Shown in pieces: positions 33,879-40,189 of a DNA stretch of 43,423 nt (position 1 is its first letter; every line of letters begins with the position of its first letter). A model generated the notes under the pieces. It saw only the letters and a list, made by a program, of their open reading frames with translations. It did no database searches and was not told where the DNA came from. The position numbers and the translations under genes are program-made. The stretch lies in assembly GCA_902496845.1 (NCBI GenBank), contig CABVCJ010000009.1, forward strand, positions 1 through 43,423, written 5' to 3'. The stretch comes from an uncultured Collinsella sp. Lineage in GTDB: Bacteria; Actinomycetota; Coriobacteriia; Coriobacteriales; Coriobacteriaceae.

Positions 33879-34017
33879 GTCGAATCCCTTCTCTTCCAAC
33901 TAAAGGTCTGTGGGGTTCCACAGCGTCAAGACGCACGATTCCGCTCGCGCCTGCGCAGCGCGCGATGCCCGTTGGCAAGAGATTTGATTGCATGTGATTC
34001 CCGGGTGGATCGACATG

Positions 34018-34077
34018 AAAAAGCCCCGCGCACAACCGACAGAGATCCAATAGGGACCTCGACAGAATCGGTAGTGC
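34018..34077 (-). terminator. Leader terminator of the PTS gene
   Basis: On the minus strand GCACTACCGA pairs with TCGGTTGTGC (one mismatch), followed by GCGGGGC and TTTTT. The ascending arm overlaps the 3' half of the RAT antiterminator, so only one of the two structures can form. Confidence 0.7.
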
Positions 34078-34106
34078 CTCTCGGAGCAGCGCCGTGAGTA
34101 ACACCC
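34070..34106 (-). promoter_or_regulatory. RAT antiterminator (LicT/BglG binding site)
   Basis: Read on the minus strand, GGGTGTTACT, then a loop and GAGAGGCACTACC. This follows the RAT pattern GGxTTGTTACT...AGGCAxxACC bound by LicT/SacY/BglG proteins. It lies 192 bases before the PTS start, overlaps the terminator stem and lies just below the gene for such a regulator. In known systems the regulator stabilises this hairpin when the sugar is present and so prevents termination. Confidence 0.75.
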
Positions 34107-34220
34107 AACACACGGCGAGTATATGCGGCAGACACGTTCGCTGCTGCTCAGATTACCGACGAACGGTAGCAAACGACCCGTGAACGGTCGCCGAGACAGT
34201 TTTGAAACGCCTAAATGCCC

Positions 34221-35060
34221 CTACTGGTTATCTGAATTTGAAGAAGCAACGCGATTCACATGCATGATCAGGTAGACGAGCTCTTCTTGCGCGAGCGGCT
34301 CGTCAAAGGTCTCCTGAATCAGTTCGTCGACACGATGGGCACAACGCGATGCCGCCGGATATTGCTCCACGAGCACGTCGTAGAGACCGGAATTCTCGGT
34401 ATCGATGGGCTCTTTCTTTGCCACGCGGTCGAGCAGATAGCGCACATGAGTGGCGAAACGAGTAAAGGCAAACGATGAGCGATCGACCGTCACGCCCAAC
34501 TCTTCCTGAATGATCGCAACCGTCATATCGAGAAGATGTTCCTCGTGCTGCTCGGCAAGCACGCGCCGCTCGCTCGGCTTAATCGCCGCATTGATAATCG
34601 ACATGGCGATACCCGCGGCCTCACTCTGGGGCATGCGAACGGCAAAAGTTTTCTTAATGCCGCGAACAGCTAGCTCGCCCAATCGATACTCAATAGGATG
34701 CAGCTGCTCCAGATCGCGCTTGAGCGGCAACGACACCACCATATGTTCGCGGGCGCGCTTAATGGCAAACTGGATATGATCTGCCAGCGTAATGGGCAGA
34801 TTGGGACTCAATTCGTACGAAAGCTGTCCGGTCGCAATATCTGCCAGCTGAGCAGAAAACTCAAGTACCTCGGGGTCAACCTCGTCGATGAACGCCAGGT
34901 ACTTCGAATCGATGCCGTAAAAGGTGCGCGTGACGACGTCCAGGTCGACCTCGTGCGGCATGTCGCCAAAGCCGATGCCGCGACCCAACGCGATGAGCTG
35001 GCGCCCCGCGCCGTCTTCGCAGATGGCAGCGTTGTGGTTAATACGCTGGATAGCCCTCAT
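34221..35060 (-). CDS. licT: BglG/LicT-family transcription antiterminator
   Basis: 279 residues. The N-terminal RNA-binding CAT domain (about 1-60) has IQRINHNAAICEDGAGRQLI and the family's ALGRGIGFGDMP. Two PRD domains follow, with the conserved His residues in LADHIQFAIKRAREHM (PRD1) and the CAHRVDELIQETF region (PRD2); the PTS phosphorylates such His residues to switch the protein. ATG 35060 has AGGAG 10 bases upstream; the longer frame to 35105 starts inside a terminator hairpin. It lies directly upstream of its RAT target and the PTS gene. Confidence 0.9.
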   Translation of the reverse strand: MRAIQRINHNAAICEDGAGRQLIALGRGIGFGDMPHEVDLDVVTRTFYGIDSKYLAFIDEVDPEVLEFSAQLADIATGQLSYELSPNLPITLADHIQFAIKRAREHMVVSLPLKRDLEQLHPIEYRLGELAVRGIKKTFAVRMPQSEAAGIAMSIINAAIKPSERRVLAEQHEEHLLDMTVAIIQEELGVTVDRSSFAFTRFATHVRYLLDRVAKKEPIDTENSGLYDVLVEQYPAASRCAHRVDELIQETFDEPLAQEELVYLIMHVNRVASSNSDNQ

Positions 35061-35077
35061 GGAATCATCGCTCCTAC

Positions 35078-35113
35078 TAAAACGCGCCGTGTAGACCATC
35101 CACACGGCGCGTT
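35078..35113 (-). terminator. Terminator immediately upstream of licT
   Basis: A perfect 12-bp inverted repeat (AACGCGCCGTGT / ACACGGCGCGTT) with a 9-base loop, followed on the minus strand by TTAG. It ends only a few bases before the licT ribosome site, so there is no room for a promoter between. It either terminates the phosphoesterase operon or attenuates licT itself. Confidence 0.8.
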
Positions 35114-35133
35114 CATTCTACCTGCACTTGCAG

Positions 35134-35679
35134 CTACAGTCCAAAGAAGTTCAAGATCTGGTCTCGGCTTACGGGCTTGTAATCGTTGGCATCGAGACCG
35201 ACATCGTAGCGAAAGATAGGACGTTCGCGATCGCGGTTGCGCGCGTTGGTGCGGTCTCCCCTGCTGTGGATATGCCCGTGCAGCATGATGGCGCCACGTG
35301 CCTTGCCATTCCAGCTGAGCATTGGGTAGTGGCTCATCACCAGACGATGGCCCTTGGCATAGCCGGGGGCAATCTCCAGGTAGTCGCGCACGTCTTCCCA
35401 AATCTGCGGTACGTCGGGATCTTCCCAGTCACCGTCATGGTTGCCACGGATGAGCATCACGTTCTGACATTCGATGCGCTCGCGCAGGCGCACCGCCTCC
35501 GCCAGGGGCAAACGATAGGTAAAGTCTCCCAAGATATAGAGGCGGTCGTCCACAGCCACGCACTCATTGATGGCATCGATGACCTTGCGGTTCATCTCCT
35601 CGACCGAGTCAAACGGTCGATCCATGTCGTGCAAGATATTCGTATCGCCCAGGTGCAGGTCGGCGGTAAACCACATCAT
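35134..35679 (-). CDS. Calcineurin-like metallophosphoesterase
   Basis: 181 residues with all metal-binding motifs: Asp7/His9 in FTADLHLGDTN, Asp52 in ILGDFTYRLP, Asn80/His81 in IRGNHDGDW, the His of VMSHYPM and the GHIHS motif. It belongs to the small YfcE-like phosphoesterases acting on phosphodiesters; the substrate is unknown. The start at 35679 has AGGAC 8 bases upstream, while the longer frame from 35694 would place that site inside the gene. It is the third gene of an operon with the HIRAN and 59-residue genes. Confidence 0.85.
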   Translation of the reverse strand: MMWFTADLHLGDTNILHDMDRPFDSVEEMNRKVIDAINECVAVDDRLYILGDFTYRLPLAEAVRLRERIECQNVMLIRGNHDGDWEDPDVPQIWEDVRDYLEIAPGYAKGHRLVMSHYPMLSWNGKARGAIMLHGHIHSRGDRTNARNRDRERPIFRYDVGLDANDYKPVSRDQILNFFGL

Positions 35680-35745
35680 CGTCCATGTCCTCATTTCGCA
35701 ACGTGTTCAACTCGTGCTAAGTATACAGACGCAGCGATGCGGCGG

Positions 35746-35925
35746 TTATCCAAAGAGCCCGCCGAACAGTCCGCGGCGGCGCTTGTCTTGCTTTTTCGAA
35801 GCGTCACCCTGAGTTTTCTTGTCCTGCCGCTTCTTACGGTCCTGCTCCAGCTCATCATCGTCGAGCAGCATATCCCACTCAAACGGGTCATCCGTCAGAT
35901 CGAACAGGCCATCGTCATCAAACAT
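35746..35925 (-). CDS. Small hypothetical protein, 59 residues
   Basis: A short gene with a strong ribosome site (GGGAGG 5 bases before the ATG), lying 18 bases after the HIRAN gene stop and 66 bases before the phosphoesterase. The N-terminal half is very acidic (MFDDDGLFDLTDDPFEWDML), the middle strongly basic (DRKKRQDKK, SKKQDKRRR) and the end is GLFGGLFG. This charge split and the glycine/phenylalanine tail suggest a protein that bridges partners or nucleic acid. It has no known family to me and is short enough to be missed by gene callers. Reading frame and codon use match its neighbours. Confidence 0.75.
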   Translation of the reverse strand: MFDDDGLFDLTDDPFEWDMLLDDDELEQDRKKRQDKKTQGDASKKQDKRRRGLFGGLFG

Positions 35926-35943
35926 GGCAGCCTCCCTTACCGA

Positions 35944-36270
35944 CTAGCGAGCATCCACCACGTAGAGGCCAACGCGCACCTGGTGCCACGGGCTACGCTC
36001 GGGGGCAACCTGCTGCACGCGCGCCTCAAATACACCCTCGTGTCCATAATGCATCATCACGGATAGCGGGCCGACCCCGTTTCCCGGAACATAGCCGAGC
36101 TTGGTGTTGCCGTAATAGATCGCAACCGCCTCAGGGTCATGGGGATTATCGCGCTCGGCACACAGCGTCAGCTTATCGCCGACCTTAAGATCGCCCAGGA
36201 CCAAGGCACCGTCGGCATACTGAAATCCTGCGATATGAAACGACAAAAGAACACGTGAAGGCTCGTACAT
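35944..36270 (-). CDS. HIRAN-domain protein
   Basis: 108 residues, essentially a lone HIRAN domain: HIAGFQYADG at the start, then DNPHDPEAVAIYYGNTKLGY and VPGNGVGPLSVMMHYG. HIRAN domains bind single-stranded DNA 3' ends and are usually fused to helicases or nucleases; here the domain stands alone. It is the first gene of an operon with the 59-residue protein and a metallophosphoesterase. The ATG has GAGGAG 5 bases upstream. A DNA-repair or DNA-end-binding role is the natural guess. Confidence 0.85.
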   Translation of the reverse strand: MYEPSRVLLSFHIAGFQYADGALVLGDLKVGDKLTLCAERDNPHDPEAVAIYYGNTKLGYVPGNGVGPLSVMMHYGHEGVFEARVQQVAPERSPWHQVRVGLYVVDAR

Positions 36271-36382
36271 GGCAGCTCCTCTAACGGCCGGATAAACCGG
36301 CGCTTAACCTTACTGAGAAGTTTACGGGCCCGTGCGGACACGAATTCACCCGCTCGCGCCTTTCACCCAGTTGCCGCAACGC

Positions 36383-36411
36383 TTGCGAGACAGAGCGCTT
36401 GCAGATAAGAT
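36383..36411 (+). promoter_or_regulatory. Candidate promoter antisense to the 27-residue peptide gene
   Basis: TTGCGA (36383-36388), 17 bases, then TAAGAT (36406-36411). Each box matches consensus at four of six positions. A transcript from here would run across the peptide gene on the other strand and up to the palindrome at 36648-36691. It is therefore a candidate antisense (antitoxin-like) RNA promoter. Confidence 0.35.
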
Positions 36412-36505
36412 AGAGGCACGGATGGCACCCGTTGCAGCGGGTCTTGCCAACTCCAGTGCACGTTTACATCGTGAGAAGTGGCCGTCTTCGCTTACGCGGG
36501 GGCGG

Positions 36506-36589
36506 CTATTTCATTCGGCCGATAAACAGGCCGAGTTCGATAGCCGCGATTAACAACGCCAGTAACGAAATAACATCGCTTACGTTCAT
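36506..36589 (-). CDS. 27-residue holin-like / toxin-like membrane peptide
   Basis: A short gene with a ribosome site (AAGGG, 7 bases before ATG). The peptide begins MNVSDVISLLALLIAAIELG and ends LFIGRMK: one hydrophobic helix with a short charged tail. Its size and pattern match the putative holin-like toxins and type I toxin peptides of Gram-positive bacteria. The stop is followed by a GC-rich GCCG...CGGC stretch that may form a hairpin. A full match to the Gram-positive LexA box lies 74 bases upstream of the start, so SOS control is possible. The reading frame is far too short for routine gene calling. Confidence 0.6.
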   Translation of the reverse strand: MNVSDVISLLALLIAAIELGLFIGRMK

Positions 36590-36647
36590 ACCAATTCCCT
36601 TCTAAAGGGAGTTGGCCCATCCGTACCCCATGGCAGTAGTCTAACGT

Positions 36648-36691
36648 AAATGGCAGGTAATAGGAACACTTGTTCGTATTACCTGCCATTT
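36648..36691. repeat. 44-bp palindrome with a LexA-type SOS box at its centre
   Basis: The arms AAATGGCAGGTAATA / TATTACCTGCCATTT (15 bp, perfect) flank a 14-base core. The core on the minus strand is CGAACAAGTGTTCC, a complete match to the Gram-positive LexA consensus CGAAC-RNRY-GTTYC. It starts one base past the aldehyde dehydrogenase stop, so it could also be that gene's terminator (weak T-run), but such a specific core argues for an operator. A weak promoter (TTCCTA, 17 bases, TAGACT) for the peptide gene overlaps its lower edge. Confidence 0.6.
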
Positions 36692-36692
36692 C

Positions 36693-38072
36693 CTAATGCA
36701 CAAACATGCGCACGAATTTGTGCTTCCAGCTTGCGTAGGGCGCATACCGAAACGGCACGTCCAGCCAGGTTGCCTTGTTCACGATGCTCTTCTTGTGGCT
36801 AAACGCATCGAAGCTCTCGCGGCCATGGTACTGCCCCATGCCGCTCGCGCCCATGCCGCCAAAGCCCATATGGCTCGTAGCCAGATGCATGATGGTGTCG
36901 TTAACACAGCCGCCGCCAAAGGGCACGTAGCGCACAAAGCGCTGCTGGACCTCGCGGTCCTGGCTAAAGATATACAGGGCCAGCGGCGTCGGACGATCCG
37001 TAATAAACGTTTCGGCCTCGTCTAAGTTCTCAAACGTCAGTACCGGCAAGATGGGGCCGAAGATCTCCTCCTGCATCACGGCGTCATCGGGGGCCACGCC
37101 ATCCAAAATCGTCGGCTCGATCTTGAGCGAAGCCTCGCGCGTGACACCTCCAAGCACGACCTTATCGGGATCGATCAGTCCACGCACGCGCGCAAAATGT
37201 TTGGCGTTGACGATATGCCCGTAATCCTCGTTATCGAGCGGGTGCTCGCCAAACATGCGACGGACCTCTTCCTTGATGAGGCCCAGCAGCTCGTCGTGCA
37301 CGCTCGTATCGACCAGCAGGTAGTCGGGCGCCACGCAGGTCTGCCCCACGTTGAGCCATTTACCAAAGGCGATACGCCGTGCCGCAACCTTCAAGTTTGC
37401 CGTCGCATCCACGATGCAGGGACTCTTTCCGCCCAGCTCAAGCGTCACGGGCGCAAGGTTTTTACTTGCGCGCTCCATGACGAGTTTGCCGACCGGAACG
37501 CTACCGGTAAAGAAAATCTTGTCCCAGCACTCATCGAGCAACGCTTCGTTCTCGGCGCGCCCGCCCTCGACAACCGTCACCAGACGCGGATCAAATGCCT
37601 CTTCACAGATTTGCTTGAGCACCGCGCTCGATGCCGGAGCATATGCACTCGGCTTGATGACCACGGTATTGCCCGCGGCAAGGGCTCCGGCGAGCGGCTC
37701 GAGCGTCAGCAAAAACGGGTAGTTCCAGGGCGCCATGATGAGCGTGACGCCATAGGGCACGGCTTGCGTTTTGCACACACTCACGGCGTTGGCAAGATCG
37801 CACGGACGCAGGCGCGGACGACTCCATCGAACCACGTGAGCAGTCTGATGACGAATCTCGGAAAGCGACGTGCCGATCTCGCACATATATGCCTCGTCAT
37901 GCGACTTTCCCAAATCGGTCTTGAGCGCATGGGCAATATCGGCCTCGTGCGCCCGGACCGCATCGCGTAAACTCACGAGCGCGCGACGTCGAGCATCGAC
38001 ATCAAACGTAGCGTGCGTCTTAAAGTAGGTGCGCTGATCGCCGACGATGCGCGCAATTTCCCCGGTGTTCAT
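36693..38072 (-). CDS. Aldehyde dehydrogenase (class 3 type)
   Basis: 459 residues. The NAD(P)-linked aldehyde dehydrogenase motifs are intact: Asn117 in APWNYPF, IFFTGSVPVGKL, the base Glu212 in LELGGKSPC and the nucleophile Cys246 in GQTCVAPD. The length and the hydrophobic C-terminal WKHKFVRMFVH fit the short, possibly membrane-associated class 3 group. It oxidises aldehydes to acids or runs in reverse with its partner. It lies 8 bases below the iron alcohol dehydrogenase gene, an operon able to interconvert alcohol, aldehyde and acid. The ATG has GGAGGG 3 bases upstream. Confidence 0.92.
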   Translation of the reverse strand: MNTGEIARIVGDQRTYFKTHATFDVDARRRALVSLRDAVRAHEADIAHALKTDLGKSHDEAYMCEIGTSLSEIRHQTAHVVRWSRPRLRPCDLANAVSVCKTQAVPYGVTLIMAPWNYPFLLTLEPLAGALAAGNTVVIKPSAYAPASSAVLKQICEEAFDPRLVTVVEGGRAENEALLDECWDKIFFTGSVPVGKLVMERASKNLAPVTLELGGKSPCIVDATANLKVAARRIAFGKWLNVGQTCVAPDYLLVDTSVHDELLGLIKEEVRRMFGEHPLDNEDYGHIVNAKHFARVRGLIDPDKVVLGGVTREASLKIEPTILDGVAPDDAVMQEEIFGPILPVLTFENLDEAETFITDRPTPLALYIFSQDREVQQRFVRYVPFGGGCVNDTIMHLATSHMGFGGMGASGMGQYHGRESFDAFSHKKSIVNKATWLDVPFRYAPYASWKHKFVRMFVH

Positions 38073-38080
38073 GGACCCTC

Positions 38081-39301
38081 CTAGTTCTCGCCCTCAAACA
38101 TACCACCTGCAACGACTTCGTACATATGCTCGAGCTCCAAGCGGTCCATCAAAAGCGGAACGGGGTACAGGGGATTGGCCTCGGCATCGGCATGCGCCGC
38201 CATCTCAGGAATGTCGGAGCGGCGAATACCTGAGACATATTTGGGGATTCCCAGGGCCCCGTTCATGCGGTCGACCCAATCGATAAAGGCCTCGGCCGCA
38301 AGACTATCCTGTGCGGTAGCCGGCGCAATGCCCGCCATGCGAGCGAGGTCGGCAAGCTTGGGGGCGGCGGCGTCACCATAAGCGCGAAGCATGTGCGGCA
38401 GGATGATCGCGTTGGCCAAACCGTGCGGAATTCCGTATCGGCCGCCCAGACTGTGCGCGATGGCATGCACATATCCGACATAGGAGCGGGTAAACGCAAC
38501 ACCCGCCTTATACGCCGCCGAAAGCATATTGCGACGCGCACGCATGTTGTCGCCATGCTCATAGGCCTCGAGCAAATTGTCGTGGATGAGCTGAACCGCC
38601 TGTCGCGCCATCTTGCGCGTATAGGGCGTGGTGCTTCGCCCGATAAAGGCCTCGACAGCATGCGTCAGGGCGTCCATGCCCGTCTGCCCCGTAATGGAGG
38701 CGGGCAGGCCGCGCGTAAACTCGGGGTCGTGCACCGCAAGGCGCGGGATAAGCACAAAGTCGTTAATGGGGTACTTGTAGTGCGTCTCATCATCGGTAAT
38801 TACCGCCGCAAGCGTGACCTCGCTTCCCGTGCCTGCCGTGGTGGGAACGGCGATGAGCTGCGGCAGGCGACGATGAATCCGCAGCAGCCCGCGCATCTTG
38901 TTGATGGGCTTGTTTGGCTGCGCGATGCGTGCTCCCACGCCCTTGGCACAGTCCATGGCCGAGCCACCGCCAAAGCCGATAATGGCCTGGCAGGCGCTCT
39001 CTCGATACAGGGACGCCGCTTCCTCCACGTTTGAGACCGTGGGGTTCATACGCGTTTCGGCATAGACCGTAACGCCAATCCCCTGAGCCGTAAGCGCACG
39101 CTCGAGTGATGCCGTGAGCCCCAAACGTGCAATACCAGGGTCTGTCACGATAAGGACCTTCTGGATCGAGCGCTTTTGAAGCACCGCGGGCACATCCTCG
39201 GCATGCTCCAAAATGCGCGGCTCGGTATAGGGCAGGATCGGCAATGCAATGCGAAAAACCGTCTGATATGTTCGGCACCAGGCACGACTGGCTAGATGCA
39301 T
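38081..39301 (-). CDS. Iron-containing alcohol dehydrogenase
   Basis: 406 residues of the Fe-ADH (class III) family. Seen motifs: the nucleotide-binding IIGFGGGSAMDCAKG, VPTTAGTGSEVTLAAV, TGMDALTHAVEAFIG and the iron ligands in HAIAHSLGGRYGIPHGLAN. It reduces an aldehyde or oxidises an alcohol with NAD(P)(H). ATG 39301 has GGGAG 8 bases upstream; a longer frame to 39382 would run through the operator region. A Rex-like box lies just upstream. First gene of an operon with the aldehyde dehydrogenase. Confidence 0.92.
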   Translation of the reverse strand: MHLASRAWCRTYQTVFRIALPILPYTEPRILEHAEDVPAVLQKRSIQKVLIVTDPGIARLGLTASLERALTAQGIGVTVYAETRMNPTVSNVEEAASLYRESACQAIIGFGGGSAMDCAKGVGARIAQPNKPINKMRGLLRIHRRLPQLIAVPTTAGTGSEVTLAAVITDDETHYKYPINDFVLIPRLAVHDPEFTRGLPASITGQTGMDALTHAVEAFIGRSTTPYTRKMARQAVQLIHDNLLEAYEHGDNMRARRNMLSAAYKAGVAFTRSYVGYVHAIAHSLGGRYGIPHGLANAIILPHMLRAYGDAAAPKLADLARMAGIAPATAQDSLAAEAFIDWVDRMNGALGIPKYVSGIRRSDIPEMAAHADAEANPLYPVPLLMDRLELEHMYEVVAGGMFEGEN

Positions 39302-39318
39302 AAAGGAAACTCCCTTAT

Positions 39319-39336
39319 TTGTTGATAGGTCAACAT
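39319..39336 (-). promoter_or_regulatory. Rex-like redox operator upstream of the alcohol dehydrogenase
   Basis: On the plus strand TTGTTGA-TAGG-TCAACAT. The inner inverted repeat TGTTGA-N4-TCAACA is perfect, and the whole fits the Rex consensus TTGTTAA-N4-TTAACAA at most positions. Rex senses the NADH/NAD ratio and commonly controls alcohol dehydrogenase genes in anaerobes. The site lies 17 bases from the ATG. A -10-like TACAAT precedes it on the minus strand near 39349. Confidence 0.55.
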
Positions 39337-39445
39337 TTGCTCGACCGATTGTACTCAGCGGAGATCGCAGACGGCCCGCCAATCGTTAATCAATCAACAT
39401 CTTCATATCTCAAAATTGTTTTATTAAAAATCATTCCTAATAGGC

Positions 39446-39473
39446 TTCACATTTGGTCGCATTTATGGATAAT
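39446..39473 (+). promoter_or_regulatory. Promoter of the rubrerythrin gene
   Basis: TTCACA (39446-39451), a 16-base spacer and GATAAT (39468-39473), each one mismatch from consensus. It gives an untranslated leader of about 80 bases containing a hairpin (CGTCCGG / CCGGACG, 39492-39522). Confidence 0.65.
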
Positions 39474-39557
39474 AGAACTCGTCAAGACGCACGTCCGGAG
39501 AGGGCCCTTACGGGACCGGACGAGCGCGCAATCGCCATCGATCGAAAGGATCGAATC

Positions 39558-40118
39558 ATGAAGTTTGTTTGCCCCGTTTGCGGTTATGTGGAAGAGTTCG
39601 ACGGCGACCAGCTGCCCGAGGATTTTAAGTGCCCCCAGTGCGGCGTTCCCGGTTCTCGTTTCCTGAAGCAGGAGGAGGGCCAGCTCGAGTGGGCTGCCGA
39701 GCACGTCGTGGGCGTCGCCAAGATGGAGGGCGTCTCCGAGGACATCGTTGCCGACCTGCGCGCTAACTTTGAGGGCGAGTGCTCTGAGGTCGGTATGTAC
39801 CTGGCCATGGCTCGTGTCGCTCATCGCGAGGGCTATCCCGAGATCGGCCTGTACTGGGAGAAGGCTGCCCACGAGGAGGCGGAGCATGCCGCCAAGTTCG
39901 CTGAGCTCCTGGGCGAGGTCGTGACCGACTCCACCAAGAAAAACCTCGAGATGCGCGTTGAGGCCGAGAACGGCGCCACCGCCGGCAAGACCGATCTTGC
40001 TAAGCGCGCCAAGGCCGCTGGCCTCGATGCCATCCATGACACCGTGCACGAGATGGCTCGCGACGAGGCCCGCCACGGCAAGGCTTTCGAGGGCCTGCTG
40101 AAGCGCTACTTTGGCTAA
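39558..40118 (+). CDS. Rubrerythrin with N-terminal rubredoxin domain (reverse rubrerythrin)
   Basis: 186 residues. The rubredoxin domain comes first (Cys5, Cys8, Cys25, Cys28: CPVCGY...CPQCGV), followed by a ferritin-like diiron domain with ANFEGECSEVGMYLAMAR and the later EKAAHEEAEHAAKF and HEMARDEARHGKAF helices. This reversed order is typical of NADH-peroxidase-like rubrerythrins that protect strict anaerobes from peroxide. The ATG has AAAGGA 7 bases upstream. It is transcribed alone from a good promoter and ends at a strong terminator, which suggests high expression. Confidence 0.93.
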   Translation: MKFVCPVCGYVEEFDGDQLPEDFKCPQCGVPGSRFLKQEEGQLEWAAEHVVGVAKMEGVSEDIVADLRANFEGECSEVGMYLAMARVAHREGYPEIGLYWEKAAHEEAEHAAKFAELLGEVVTDSTKKNLEMRVEAENGATAGKTDLAKRAKAAGLDAIHDTVHEMARDEARHGKAFEGLLKRYFG

Positions 40119-40152
40119 GCCAACCGCCTGAGACATAACCTCTAGCTCGATG

Positions 40153-40182
40153 AGGCCCGGACCGCATGGTTCGGGCCTTTTT
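40153..40182. terminator. Terminator after the rubrerythrin gene
   Basis: AGGCCCG-G-ACC / GGT-T-CGGGCCT stem with a 4-base loop followed by TTTTT. It lies between the rubrerythrin gene and the converging pdxR stop at 40190. Confidence 0.85.
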
Positions 40183-40189
40183 CGTGGGC

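Noticed and set aside
36332..36553. Plus-strand frame of 73 codons
   Set aside because: No ribosome site, poor composition, and it overlaps the better supported 27-residue peptide gene on the other strand.
36492..36689. Minus-strand frame of 65 codons starting in the palindrome
   Set aside because: It begins inside the hairpin, has no ribosome site, and runs in another frame through the peptide gene.
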